Both the position numbers and the translations under genes were made by a program. From NCBI GenBank assembly GCA_037951105.1, contig JBAMJV010003285.1, positions 1 to 64,000 of the forward strand: a stretch of 64,000 nt of DNA, written 5' to 3'. The DNA is from Echinarachnius parma. Taxonomy: Eukaryota; Echinodermata; Echinoidea; Clypeasteroida; Echinarachniidae. Numbering within the stretch: position 1 is the stretch's first letter; every line of letters starts with the position of its first letter. Below, one piece after another: positions 21,024 to 32,530 of this stretch. The notes below the pieces were generated by a model that worked only from the letters and a program-made list of their open reading frames with translations, had not been told where the DNA came from and ran no database searches.

Positions 21024-22021
21024 AGCCAGTTCGTAATTAGAGCAAGGAGCCCGGAAGACGTCACAGGTCATAGGTCACTGTACCACAGAAGCTAGCTCGC
21101 GCGCGCGAGCGCTAGTAAGGAAAAACGCACTGCGGCGCGCGAGTATGCACACGTGTAGATTGTCAATGCATAATCCTTCTTCGCGATCGTGGAATCGAAC
21201 TCGTCGAAAACGTGACATTTACAGTGCAAGATCTGTCTGTATTTCTTTGTTTCTTGTGTGTGATTTGGCTGTTTTACAATGGCGGATGAAGATCAAGAAA
21301 TATCTATCGACGAAATTAAGTTGTGGTCTGTTGCTGCGTTGAAGGACTTTCTCCGTAAAAGGAACTTGAAAGTCAGCTAATGTGCTTTCGTACTCCTTTT
21401 TTTTTTTTTTTTTTTCATACACATTTTTTCTCTTTTTTCCCCAACGCTTTATTTGTCTTTAAACTCAACTAAATTAGTTCGTATAACTCACTGCACTTTG
21501 TCCTTATCCCTCGATGGTCTGTTGAAATCTTTTGGTCAACATTTAAGCCCTTTTTCATTTTTTTGGAGACTTTGATCGATGTCTTTGAAAGCGTCGCGGC
21601 ACCAGCTTCGCGAGTTCGCGGTCGCAACAATCGAAATAGCGGGACTTCACGAGCAGCTATGCCGTTAGGTAGCCGGTGACTTGAACGTGTGGTACGCGCG
21701 CGCTGTACCGGTTACAAAATGTTCATAAAAATTAAGTTTCTTGCAGTACGATGTGACAGAAATGATCGAATTTGTTGGAAGTGTTAGCCAGATGGTGTTC
21801 CTTTTGCCCAGTTAGCACTGAAAGTGTCATGAAATTAGTATTTATCAAGAAATAGCTTCATTAAGTGTCCGGTGTCATACCAGGAAGTAAATTGTCCATT
21901 GACACATACACTCAGTGTCGTCTGCTAAGCCCATTTTTCGATCGAGCTGTGGTTCATCCACAGAACCCGGCCGTCTAGATCGTAATTACGCGCATGCGCA
22001 GTTTGTAATTACGAACTGGCT
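21024..22021. mobile_element. 1-kb TIR element carrying a SAP-like mini-ORF
   Basis: Terminal inverted repeats AGCCAGTTCGTAATTA and (reverse complement of right) AGCCAGTTCGTAATTACAAA are flanked by TA on both sides (21022-21023, 22022-22023). The interior is GC-richer than its surroundings, with GCGCGCGCGAGCGC and GCGCATGCGC. It carries a short ATG-start frame with a SAP-like motif at 21279-21380. It may be a deletion derivative of a larger DNA transposon. The 2-bp TA duplication would fit Tc1/mariner or ISL2EU-like elements; the superfamily is undecided. Confidence 0.65.
21279..21380 (+). CDS. Short ORF with SAP-like helix motif, probable transposon exon
   Basis: Thirty-three codons start at ACAATGG (good context). 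The peptide begins MADEDQEIS and continues IKLWSVAALKDFLRKRNLKV. W-S-V-x-x-L-K-x-F-L-x-x-R-x-L-x-V is the first half of a SAP DNA-binding fold, which normally continues with a Gly and a second helix. Here a stop follows at once, or the exon ends at an unseen donor. SAP-like N-termini of this kind occur in transposon-associated proteins of marine invertebrates. That this is the relic first exon of the element's own protein is inference. Confidence 0.4.
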   Translation: MADEDQEISIDEIKLWSVAALKDFLRKRNLKVS

Positions 22022-22023
22022 TA

Positions 22024-22839
22024 TAAAAAGATCAAACTCAGCTCTCTTTTCAACACTCAAACATGCTTACACAAAATACAACATTCGGGACTAGTACTAG
22101 TAGTACTTAGTAGTATATAACTAAGTATAACAAAGCTTAGTCAATGATTTGGAATAACATTGTTATAGACGTCATTCAAGAATGGGTCGAATGTTCTACA
22201 CTCACATCTTATCATACTGATACACTTCCCAAGACAGTTCTTTTGGCAGAGAGTTCAACTTTCTTTCGTTGAAATTGTTAATTGACTCTTCAAAATTCCA
22301 GGAGTGCAGCTGCTGATCATTATATTAGCCGGTGCTCGATCGCGCCGCCGGCCGGCGCGCCAGCCGGCCGGGCGACTAGCTAGCTAGCCGCGATGGCTGC
22401 GCTGCGCTGGTGGATGACAACTGTTTTTTTTTTTCGTTTTTTTTTTTTTTTGCAGTGATAAATGTGCGTCGCGAGGGTGCGCCTAGGCCTAGCTACCCTT
22501 ATTGTGATCATGATGGTGTACGATTTCATTCTACTTATGTGCTTCGATTGCATTGATGTATTATAATAATTACAAATTGTATCCCACCATGGCTTTGTCT
22601 ACGTGAATAAATGTTTTCACTTGGCATACGCCTTGTTGGGGGGGGGGGGGGGGGGGGGGGTCCAAGCCTCCAAGGGGCGTTTTAGAAATGCTATACTGTG
22701 TGATAAAATTGTATAAATTTGTATCACTCTTTTGTGCTGCAAATTGTTGAAATTTGACTTATTGTAGTAATTAACATTTTGTGATACCACATTTAATTAT
22801 TATATAAGTGTTTTTTTTAATATTACAAATTTCACTTAA
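22024..22839. other. Spacer with GC-rich palindromes and a G tract
   Basis: Holds a CpG- and palindrome-rich patch at about 22330-22400 (GGCCGGCGCGCC, GCTAGCTAGC), two T runs near 22425-22455 and a ~24-nt G run at 22637. The last ~100 bp before the MITE (about 22741-22835) is duplicated at 24140-24235. No gene seen. Confidence 0.5.
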
Positions 22840-23372
22840 AGGGGTAGTTTAGTTTTGGTAAGGCTGAACTTTAGTAGCCAAAATCTGCACAGTAACATTA
22901 TAAACTAACAGTTATAACTCCACCATGCTCGAAAGGTATACAAAATTACAAACGACTAAGTAAAAAGCCTGTTATCATTAAAAAAGAGTCATTAAAACAC
23001 AAGAGGGCGCTTTTTAAAAAGGCATTGTTTCAACCATTTTCATACAAAATTATGCATGTGATGTTTTATTGATATAATGATTAAATAGCGAGATCATCAA
23101 CAACAATTTAAAAAACGCTTTTGAAAATTTTGGAAAAAGTGCAAGCATTTTTTTATTTTTTCTAAAAATCATCTAATTATTTGGGCCCCAAATAATTATA
23201 AGATCAAATATATTTATTGGTATTTCAGCCGTTTCTGGACCGATTTTGACCAAATAAAGTTTATTCTGCCATTAAAATTGCATGTTCTCTCAAATTCGAC
23301 ACTCAGTTTTTCATTATCTCACCAAAAAATTGTGATGTGCAGCGCCCTCTCTACCAAAACTAAACTACCCCT
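22840..23372 (-). mobile_element. Kolobok/T2-like MITE, family 1 (copy 3), intact TTAA
   Basis: TTAA at 22836-22839 and 23373-23376. Ends AGGGGTAGTTTAGTTTTGGTA and ..CCAAAACTAAACTACCCCT are near-perfect inverted repeats of about 21 bp. The host sequence without it (CACTTATGTCTAGAATGAAATC) is preserved in the tandem duplicate at about 24232. Length 533 bp. Confidence 0.85.
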
Positions 23373-23507
23373 TTAAGTTTTTAGAATGAAATCAAAAGAG
23401 GGTAACTATTCATAATTATGATAATATAGGCCACCATGTTACTGCATTTTTAGGAGCCTGAATTTATTGATAAAGTTCATTACTAATGAACTTTATCATG
23501 ACATTAG

Positions 23508-24129
23508 TCATGATGACACTAATGACATTAGTCTAGTCAACTGTATTTTACAAGACAGCTTCTGGCGAAAACCATGCTGATTATCAATCAATACCTTGTT
23601 GTTATCAGGATGTTTGCATGTGTGGCTCAGCAACCTGGCAATATAATTATGTTCAAACACTTTACAGCATATACTTGTGAGTGAAATTGGTCTATAATTT
23701 GATGGGTCTGACTTTGGTCCTGACTTGTAGATGGCAGATACCCTTCCTTTCAACCAGTCACTTGGTAGAATCCCAGTATCATAGGACTGTTGAAACGAGT
23801 TGCGTCAAGGCAGGTGAGAGTTCCTCTGCATAATCGTGAAGCATTCTAGCAGGAAGCTCGTCTGGTCCGCTTGACTTGTTGATTTTCAGTCCTTTGAGTT
23901 GTTTCAAGACACCGTGGGGGTCGATGGTTAAATTACCAATAGATGGATAGGGTGATGGTCCCTTATCTGGTATGGCAGAGCCATCATCCCTGGTGAAAAC
24001 TGAAGAAAACTGTGAGTTCAGTGCCTTTGCCTTTTCCTTGTCAGTTGAACAGAGTTTGTTTCCATCCTTCAATGTAGGGATACCAAGGGTCTGATACAAA
24101 GGGTTGATGGCTAGGCATGACTTGATCAT
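23508..24129 (-). mobile_element. LINE reverse-transcriptase fragment (Jockey/CR1 group)
   Basis: On the minus strand one frame (24129-23779) reads LKDGNKLCSTDKEKAKALN and LKINKSSGPDELPARMLHDY. A second frame (23753-23508) reads GRVSAIYKSG, SNYRPISLTSICCKVFEH and NQHGFRQKLSC. These are the finger and early palm motifs of non-LTR retrotransposon RT (the SGPDxxPxxxL and NYRPISLTS blocks). One frameshift separates the frames, the catalytic FADD block is absent, and both ends are truncated. It lies between the two halves of a local duplication. Confidence 0.75.
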
Positions 24130-24139
24130 GCCTACAAGA

Positions 24140-24290
24140 AAATGTTTTTAAAGTGTTGAAATCTAACTTATTTAATACCACATGTAATGATTATTTACAA
24201 GTAGTGTTTTTTGAAATGATATAAATTTCACTTATGTCTAGAATGAAATCAAAAGAGGGTAACAATTCATGAAATGTACCATGATAATTA
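24140..24290. repeat. Second copy of a ~150-bp local duplication
   Basis: TTGAAAT.TAACTTATT..ATACCACATGTAATGATTAT..AAGT.GTGTTTTTT..AATTTCACTTA..TAGAATGAAATCAAAAGAGGGTAAC matches 22745-22838 joined to 23377-23410. The family-1 MITE interrupts the first copy. Confidence 0.65.
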
Positions 24291-24299
24291 AAATGTATA

Positions 24300-25107
24300 T
24301 GCCACGGTTTGTAAGAATTTAATGACATAATGTATGAATTTCATAGTTAAGTCAACTGTTTTGGGGAGTATGGAATAATTTAATTACATAATGCAACATT
24401 GTACGTATATGAAATATGAAACAAAAATGAAACATGATGGTATATGATATGAACATTAGTTGTTGTTGTGTAGGCCGGGCATGCAAGCGATCATCATGCC
24501 TACAAGTGAAATGTTTTTGTTTTGAAATGTTTATGGAAATTGTTATAATGTATATAATTGTTGTTATTGCCTTCTCTTGCCATTTGCCAATGGATGACAC
24601 ATTTATTTATAACATTTGTAGCCTATGTTTGAAGACCAAATAAAATATCTATTTATATGGCCACCATATACAAAACGAAGTGAGAGGGCAATGTGCATGA
24701 GCGAATTATGTTATATTATTACTATTATCCTTTATTTCATATTTTCTTACATTCAAGTGAGCCAGTGAAACTGTGGTGAATGGGGCGGGCCAGGGCGGGT
24801 ATCGGGGATGTCAATGAATGAAACAAACAAAGCCAGCTCTTTACCGTCCACCAGTGCATCGCCACCTATCCAGTACCAATAGAGACCATGACCACCACTC
24901 GCCACCACCAGTGGCGTAATGAGCAAAAACTTTTTGGGGGGCAGAACCAAATCCGTATCACCACCGGATATTGCGAAAGAGCTTTTTTTGCTAAGGGGGG
25001 GGGGGGGGGGGGTTGACCCAATGACGATGCGGAGCATCGTCCACGAGGCGCGAAGCGGCGATTTTTTTTGCTATTTTGAACCCCCGTAAGTGATGTCTTT
25101 TTGCTAA
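24300..25107. other. Spacer, hAT-like end scraps before the foldback
   Basis: Contains CAGTGGCGTAATGAGCAAAAAC near 24909 (a hAT-like terminus), a ~17-nt G run near 24996, and a hairpin-rich stretch ATGACGATGCGGAGCATCGT..GCGAAGCGGCG at 25020-25060. That stretch recurs in the same orientation at 32217-32260. No gene seen. Confidence 0.45.
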
Positions 25108-25300
25108 TAGTATATCAAGTTATGTAAAGCAGCAATTTTTGTTGCTATAATCTTGGAAACACTTTTTAATTTGGTCTAAATACATTACTGATGATAAAAA
25201 GTGATGTTTCCATTTTTTATTTTTGGTCCCAGGGTGCATTTTGGCGATTTTAAAGATAATGAGCTAATTTGCATTTTAAAAAAATAAGGTCAGGGGTCAT

Positions 25301-28079
25301 CCCTGATAGCAGACTGACGTCTTTATGACGTCTTAATTTGGTCGTAAACTGGTAAACACGTCATATGTCGTACAAACGATCAGAATACGACGTCATTATG
25401 ACGTATTTTAAAGACCATTTTTTGACATGATGACTTATGTCGTATAAAAGACGTAAAATTGACGTCATTATAACATCTTTAAACGACCATTTTTCCACTA
25501 TTTATTTTTGTCGTAGGAAAGACGTAAAAACGATGTCATTATAACGTCGTTCAAAGACCATTTTTAAGAATGTATTATTGTCGTATAGAAGACATGATAA
25601 CGACGTCTTTATAATGTCGTTTAAAACCATTTTTGCCATACGGGTTTATGTCGTATCAATAACGCTATAAAGACGTAAGTTTGACGTCTTTTCAAGACCA
25701 ATTTTTTGCCATCATTTTTTGTCGTATGGACGCCCTTTTTACGACGTTAATGTGACGTATTTCAAAGACCATATTCCAATTGTTTTTTGTCGTATGGAAG
25801 GACGTAAAAATTACGTTAATATTACGTCATTTAAAGATCACTTTTTCAGTATTTATTTTTGTCGTATAGAAGACGTAACAACGACGTCTTTATGGTGTCT
25901 TTGAAAGACTATTTTGCCATCATTTTTTGTCGTATGGACGACCACTTTACGACGTCATTTTGAAGTCTTTTCAAGACTATTTTTTTGCCATCATTTTTTG
26001 TCGTATGGACGACCTTTTTACTACGTCATTTTGACGTCTTTCAAAGACCATTTTTTTCACTATTTATTTTGTCTTTGATGTCTTTGAAAGTCCATTTTTG
26101 CAATTAAGGTTTGTGTCCTACGGACAACATTATTAAGACGTCATTTTGACGTCTTTTCAAGACTATTGTTTGCCATCATTTTTTGTCGTATGGACGATCA
26201 CTTTACGACGTCATTTTGAAGTCTTTTCAAAGACCATTTTTTCACTATTTATTTTGTCATAAAAAAGTCTTAAAATTGACGTCTTCATGATGTCTTTTAA
26301 AGACTATTTTTGCCATTATGGTTAGTGTCGTACGTACGACGACGTTAATATGACGTCATTATGATGTGTTTTCAAGACTAGTTTTTGCCATCATTTAATG
26401 TCGTATGGACGACCTTTTTACAACGTCATTGTGACGTCTTTCAAAGACCATTTTCCAATGCTTTTTCGTCATATTAAGAATGTAAAAACGACGTCATTAT
26501 CACGTCATTAAAAGATCATTTTTAAGTATTTATTTTGTAGTATAAAAGGCTTTATAATGACGTCTTTATAATGTCTTTGAAAGGACCATTTTTGCCATTA
26601 AGGTTTGTGTCTTACGCACGACAATATTGAGACGTCATTATGACGTCTTTACAAGACTAGTTTTTGCCATCATTTTTTGTCGAATGAACGACCTCATTAC
26701 GTCATTGTGACGTCTTTTAAAAAACATTTTTTCCAATTATTTTTTGTCGTATAGACGACGTTATTACAACGTGATTATGACGTCTTTCAAAGACATTTAA
26801 ACAATTATTTTGGCGTATGGACGACCTTTTTATGACGTCAATAAGACGTCTTTATGTCGTCTAAATGGCGTAATTTATGGTACAAATTGACGTCTTCAAG
26901 ACGTCGTAAAGACGCCTTTTCGGAAAAAGATACGTCATTATCACGTCAAAATATGACGTCTATATGACGGTAAACGCGGGTGCAAAATCTTCACTTTTTG
27001 ACGTGAATTTATGACGTCTTTAAGACGACGTACACGACGTGAAAATCACGTCAAATCAATACGTAAAATCACGTCTTATATTGACCAATAAGACGTCTTT
27101 ATGTCGTCTTAATAACGTAATTAATGGAACAAATTGACGACTTAAAGACGTCATAAAGACGCCTTTTCGGATAAAAATATGTCATTATCACGTCAAAATA
27201 TGACGTCTATATCACGGTAAACGCGGGTGCAAAATCTTCACTTTTTGACGTGAATTTACGACGTCTTAAAGACGACGTACACAAGGTGAAAATCACGTCA
27301 AATCCAGACGTAAAAATCACGTCTTATTTTGACCAATACGACGTCTTTATGTCGTCTTAATAACGTAATTAATGGAACAAATTGACGACTTAAAGACGTC
27401 ATAAAGACCCCTTTTCGGATAAAAATACGTCCTTATCACGTCAAAATATGACGTCTATATCACGGTAAACGCGGGTGCAAAATCTTCACTTTTTGACGTG
27501 AATTTACGACGTCTTAAAGACGACGTACACAAGGTGGATATGACGTCAAATCCAGACGTAAAAAGCACGTCTTATATTGACCAATAAGACGTCTTTATGT
27601 CGTCTAAATGGCGTAATTTATGGTACAAATTGACGTCTTAAAGACGTTGTAAAGACAACTTTTCGGGGAAAAATACGTCATTATCACGTCAAAATATGAC
27701 GTCTATATGACGGTAAACGCGGGTGCAAAATCTTCAGTTTTTGACGTGAATTTACGACGTCTTAAAGACGACGTACATAAGGTGGAAATGACGTCAAATC
27801 CAGACGTAACAATCACGTCTTATATTGACCAATAAGACGTCTTTATGTCGTCTAAATGGCGTAATTTATGGTACAAATTGACGTCTTCAAGACGTCGTAA
27901 AGACGCCTTTTCGGAAAAAAAAACGTCATTTTCACGTCAAAATATGACGTCTATATGACGGTAAACGCGGGTGCAAAATCTTCACTTTTTGACGTGAATT
28001 TAAGACGTCTTTAAGACGACGTGCACGACGAAAAACGACGTAAATTTGACGTCATTTTTACCAGTGTTTGCTATCAGGG
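25301..28079. repeat. Left GACGTC palindrome array of composite A
   Basis: The first ~1.5 kb is built of ~70-80 bp units: a GACGTC..GACGTCTTT(C/T)AAAGACCATTTTT core followed by GCCATCATTTTTTGTCGTATGGACGACC. The last ~1.2 kb is five ~247-bp units with ACCAATAAGACGTCTTTATG, GTAAATTGACGTC-like and AAACGCGGGTGCAAAATCTTC blocks (near 26976, 27223, 27472, 27719, 27967). It ends at an internal right terminus TTTGCTATCAGGG (28067-28079). TGACGTCA, the consensus cAMP-response element, occurs repeatedly. Confidence 0.85.
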
Positions 28080-29827
28080 ATTCATTATTGGCTGTAGGCC
28101 ATGTTGTTGGATCATACATAAGCCATATATGGTTTATGTTGGAACTGTGTATGACACTAAATACAATATTTATGTGGGAGTTGTGCATATTTATTAGTGC
28201 GTCAATTATTTGCTTTCTTCGTGAAAAATATATCAAATCATAACACGCTTTCCCAGATGCAGTTAATCTTGAGCCCGAATTTCCTATCTAGGTATGCACC
28301 AGATTGCACAATTTCAAATTCATAAATGCAAAATCTTTCTTACCGTGGGAGGGGGATACCCCCTCCCAAACCCTCCCCCTCCCTCCCTGCCCCAGCCCTC
28401 AGGCGCTTCGCTCCATCGAGACTCATTATTGGCAGTGTGTTGTTGGATCATACATAATGTTGCATAATTATGGTTTATGTTGTGTTGTGTGTTTTGGGGT
28501 ACATATTTATTAGTGTGTCAATTTTTTTTTTTTTTCTACGTGAAAAATATATTAAAACTTTCTGGTCGATCAAATCATATCACGCTTTTCCAAATACAGC
28601 CGAATTTCCTATCTAGGTATGCATCAGATTGCACAATTTCAAGTCCAAAAATGCAAAAACTCCCTACCGTGGGATAAGGGGGACACCCCCCTCCCACACC
28701 CTCCCCCCGCTCAGTCGCTTCGCTCCCTCGCAATGTCTCACTCTCACCTCTGGCTCAAACTTGGCAACCCAGAGTGTGGTTGGGCATGAGCCCCCCCTAT
28801 ACACACCAAAATTGTGAGCCCCCTTGGGGTTTTGCCCCCCCCCCCCCAATCCAAAACTGCTTCCGGCGCGCCTGCCTCTTACCTAATAAAACAAATATGC
28901 AATTTAGCTGATTATCTGTATAATGCTAATTCTACAACAAATTGTCAAGGTTGCCAAGGTAACATTGCTAAATTATCTAAAGAAACCTTTAAGCACATGA
29001 GAAAAAACAAACAAATATTGGACTGTCTACAACCTATTATCGCCTACAGGAATAATTCATCATCGATTATAAACGATAGTATCAAAGTGGAAATAACCCA
29101 ATGATGCCAGGGTGGTAATATTGCTAGATTTCCTAAAGAATCCCTTTAGAACATGAGTAAAAACAAACAAACAAATATTGGACTTATGAACGTCTACAAC
29201 ATAATAGGATCGCCTACAGGAATAATTCATGATCAATTATAAACGATCGTATCAAAGTGGAAATAACCCAATGATCCCAAGGTGGTAATATTGCTAAATT
29301 TTCTAAAGAAACCTTTTAGAACATGAATAACAAAAGAAAATACAGTAGGACTTATGATTAACGTCTTCAGGTCTAATGGATACAGGATTCATTCATGATC
29401 GATTATAAACAATCGCATTAGAGTGCAAAGTAAAATTCCAATTTTTATAACTATTTACTTTGAAAACATTGTTATTATGATCTTGTTTTTGCAGATATTA
29501 AAACTAATATAAATACCAACCTGTTTTTAATATTTTCAACATGATTTGCAAATTAATTATTTAGGCATCAACTCTTTGAAATACTAAACAGTCAATACTA
29601 ACCATTTAAATCTCACATACTAAGAAGCGGGATATATATACGGAACCTATACGACAACTGATCAGTAAGGTGTTAGACGTAGGTTATAGGATAGGATAGG
29701 TTTAGGATGTAGGAATAGGATAGGATTATGTGTTACATGTTATAAAACTGTTGACTGTGGAATATACTACAAGACATAACCATCTCAATTTTTTAATTTT
29801 TAATAATGTAAAAATCGCTTCAAAATA
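28080..29827. other. Cargo of composite A (hAT-like remnant plus tandem repeats)
   Basis: 28080-28871 is the right part of the 275-2167 hAT-like family. It has two units with GCACCAGATTGCAC / GCATCAGATTGCAC and ends at TGCTTCCGGCGCGCCTG. Then follow three ~155-175 bp tandem units (about 28950-29440) with GGTAA(C/T)ATTGCTA(A/G)AT, CTAAAGAA.CC.TTTA and CGATTATAAACGAT. The cargo ends in a GGATAGGATAGG patch at about 29690-29725. There is no plausible protein. Confidence 0.65.
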
Positions 29828-30514
29828 TGACGTCAATACGACGTCTTTTCGTCATAAAAAGACGTCGTTAGCACGTCAAAATATGACGTCTATATGTCGT
29901 GAAACGCGGGTGCAAAATCTTCATTTTTTGACGTGAATTTATGACGTCTTTAAGACGACGTACACGACTTGAAAATCACGTCAAATCAATACGTAAAAAT
30001 CACGTCTTATATTGACCAATAAGACGTCTTTATGTCGTCTTAATAACGTAATTAATGGTACAAATTGACGACTTAAAGACGTCATAAAGACGCCTTTTCG
30101 GAAAAAAATATGTCAATATCACGTCAAAATATGACGTCGATATCACGGTAAACGCGGGTGCAAAATCTTCACTTTTTGACGTGAATTTACGACGTCTTAA
30201 AGAAGACGTACACAAGGTGAAAATCACGTCAAATCCAGACGTAAAAATCACGTCTTATTTTGACCAATACGACGTCTTTATGTCGTCTTAATAACGTAAT
30301 TAATGGTACAAATTGACGACTTAAAGACGTCATAAAGACGCCTTTTCGGAAAAAAATACGTCAATATCACGTCAAAATATGACGTCGATATCACGGTAAA
30401 CGCGGGTGCAAAATCTTCACTTTTTGACGTTAATTTAAGACGTCGTTAAGACGACGTACCCGACGTAAAATGACGTAAATTTGACGTAATTTTTACCAGT
30501 GTCTGCTATCAGGG
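29828..30514. repeat. Right GACGTC palindrome array of composite A
   Basis: About three ~247-bp units of the same kind as the second half of the left array (AAACGCGGGTGCAAAATCTTC near 29907, 30155, 30404), ending at the element's right terminus. The left terminus is missing, so this is a truncated copy. Confidence 0.8.
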
Positions 30515-31867
30515 ATTTTCTATCTAGGAATAGTACAATATTGATAAAAACTAGTATTCTATGGTATTTTGGGGCAATGATTCCATTTCCGGTGCTCGTT
30601 TGTAAGTGCTGTATGGGAAACACTCTGAAATCCAAGATGGCTGCCCCTAATTTGCATATTTATGAATATTATTGATTTTCAGTGGCTACAGCCCCTAATA
30701 AGCAATAATTCCGGATTATTATTTGTCAGTTATGTTCTAAGTATGTATTTAAGATATCAAAGATGAGTTGCCATCGTGGCAACCTCTAGTAATGCATATT
30801 ATTTGCATAATTATGTATTTTACCTAATTTGCATATTCCCCCAAATCGAGTATATTGGGAACCCGGCAAGTAAAAAAGACAAGTAATACCACTTTTCCAA
30901 GGTTTTAGGGGGCAACAAATCCATTTATGATACTTATTTACCTGTATCACCTCGGCAACCAACATAAATCCAAGATGGCCGCCTTTGTAATTTTAAAGTA
31001 AATATTGCTATTTGCTACTTTAATGGCATTTAATTTATCAAAATATGATTTGTTTACTGAAAGCAAACAACTACATTGTGATTCAAGTATTCTAGTTGCT
31101 CATTCCAATAATTAAAAGTCAAAACATTATAATATCAATCTAATATAACCGAAATAATATAGACGTGTATCATAACATGCGTAATTTAGGGAGCAGCCAT
31201 CTTGGATTTGAGATGGATGCCATGGTGATACAGGTAAATAAGTATCAAAAATGGATCTGCTGCCCCCCAAAACCTTGGAAAATTGGTATTACTTATCTTT
31301 TTTACTTGTCGGGATCCCAATATACTCTATTTGAGGGAATATGCAAATTAGGTAAAATACATAATTATGCAAATAATATGCATTGCTAGAGGTTGCCACG
31401 ATGGCAACTCATCTTTGATATCTTAAATACATACTTAGAACATAACTGACATATAATAATCCAGAATTATTGCTTATTAGGGGCTGTAGCCACTGAAAAT
31501 CAATAATATTCATAAATATGCAAATTAGGGGAAGCCATCTTGGATTTCAGAGCGTTTCCCATACAGCACTTACAAACGAGCACCGGAAATGGAATCCTTG
31601 CCCCAAAATACCATAAAATACCAGTTTTTATCAATATTGCACTATTCCTAGATAAAAAAATGACCCCTGACCTTATTTCACAAATATGCAAATTAGCTAA
31701 TTATCTTTAAAATCGCCAAAATGCACCCTGGGACCAAAAATAAAAAATGGAAACATCACTTTTTCTCATCAGTAATATATGTAGACCAAATTAAAAACTG
31801 TTTCCAAGATTATAGCAAAAAAATTCACAACATTTATTTGTACTACATTAGGGGATATACTATAAGT

Positions 31868-32200
31868 GTGACGTGGTGTGGCAAGATCGGTAGAGCGCGC
31901 GCTTTCTGATCTCGAGATCCCGAGTTCGAACCCAGCACACTCCGTTTGTCCTTCAGCAAGACAATTAATCCCCATTGCTGCTCTCTACCCAGGAGTATAA
32001 ATGGGTACTTGGTCGGGTGTTAATTAGCCTTCAGCGCCCGGTGGGCTGCTGGGCTAGTATGCTCCCCAGGGAGTTGAGATGGTGCGCAATATAATTGTGC
32101 GGGTTTGACCTGTACCTGATGACCAAGGGTAATAATAAAGCGCTTAGAAACATTGTATTAAGCGCTTTATAAATGTAATATATTATTATTATTATTATTA
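31868..32200 (+). repeat. tRNA-derived SINE with ATT tail
   Basis: The head GGTGTGGCAAGATCGGTAGAGC (A-box region) and GAGTTCGAACCCAGC (B box, GTTCGAACC) resemble a pol III tRNA promoter. The body has CTACCCAGGAGTATAAATGGGTAC, GCTCCCCAGGGAGTTGAGATGG and CTGATGACCAAGGGTAATAAT, and the 3' end is AAGCGCTTTATAAATGTAATA followed by (ATT)n. It abuts the foldback end at 31866. Several bases depart from a functional tRNA. A 3' fragment of the same family lies at 5944-6058. Confidence 0.8.
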
Positions 32201-32204
32201 AGGG

Positions 32205-32530
32205 GGGTTTGAACCAATGACGATGCGGAGCATCGTCCACGAGCCGCGAAGCGGCGATTTTTTTTGCTATTTTGACCCCCCGTAAGTGATGTTTTCCACA
32301 TCACAAATTTAACTTGGCAGCCCAAGGGTAGGGGTTTAAACCCCCTAACCCCCCCCCCCCCCGTAGCCGTAGATCCGCCACTGCGAATGAGCGAAGCGAC
32401 TGAGCGGGGGGTGGGGTGGGAGGGGGTGTCCCCCCTCCCACGGTATAGGGAGTTTTTGCATTTTTGCACTTGAAACTGTGCAATCTGGTCCATACATGTA
32501 CCTGGAAAGGAAATTCTATATACGACATTT
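32205..32530. repeat. hAT-like repeat remnant, inverted
   Basis: GAATGAGCGAAGCGACTGAGCGGGG..GTGGGAGGGGGTGTCCCCCCTCCCAC..GTTTTTGCATTTTTGCACTTGAAACTGTGCAATCTGG is the reverse complement of the unit seen at 28620-28720 and in 640-1990. The left part repeats 25020-25100 in direct orientation (ATGACGATGCGGAGCATCGT). Confidence 0.6.

Larger units (their letters stand above)
25301..30514. mobile_element. Composite GACGTC-array element A with AT TSD
   Basis: Begins CCCTGATAGCAGACTGACGTC and ends ..CCAGTGTCTGCTATCAGGG, so the termini are inverted over CCCTGATAGCAGAC. AT lies on both sides (25299-25300, 30515-30516), and the intact foldback arm shows the site without it. Internally it has a GACGTC array that is itself bounded by both termini (25301-28079), a 1.7-kb cargo (28080-29827) and a second array with only the right terminus (29828-30514). 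No transposase is present. The 2-bp AT duplication would suit ISL2EU-type elements; this is tentative. The same structure, with different flanks, occurs at 34249-42609. Confidence 0.75.
25108..31866. mobile_element. Large foldback element (~700-bp arms) split by composite A
   Basis: The left arm, 25108-25300 joined to 30515-~31050, is the reverse complement of ~31180-31866. Shared landmarks include TTGGTCCCAGGGTGCATTTTGGCG, AAATCCAAGATGG(C)., GAGTTGCCATCGTGGCAACCTC and AAGGTTTTAGGGGGCA. The empty element would be ~1.5 kb. The right arm keeps the uninterrupted site (GGTCATTTTTTTATCTAGG in this orientation) where composite A (25301-30514) sits in the left arm. Arms of this length make it a hairpin-type MITE; no TSD was resolved because a SINE abuts the right end. 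Confidence 0.7.

Noticed and set aside
25301-28079. Regularly repeated GACGTC units resembling a CRISPR-like array
   Set aside because: Units are not constant repeats with unique spacers. They are degenerate palindromes inside a transposon with inverted ends, in an animal genome.
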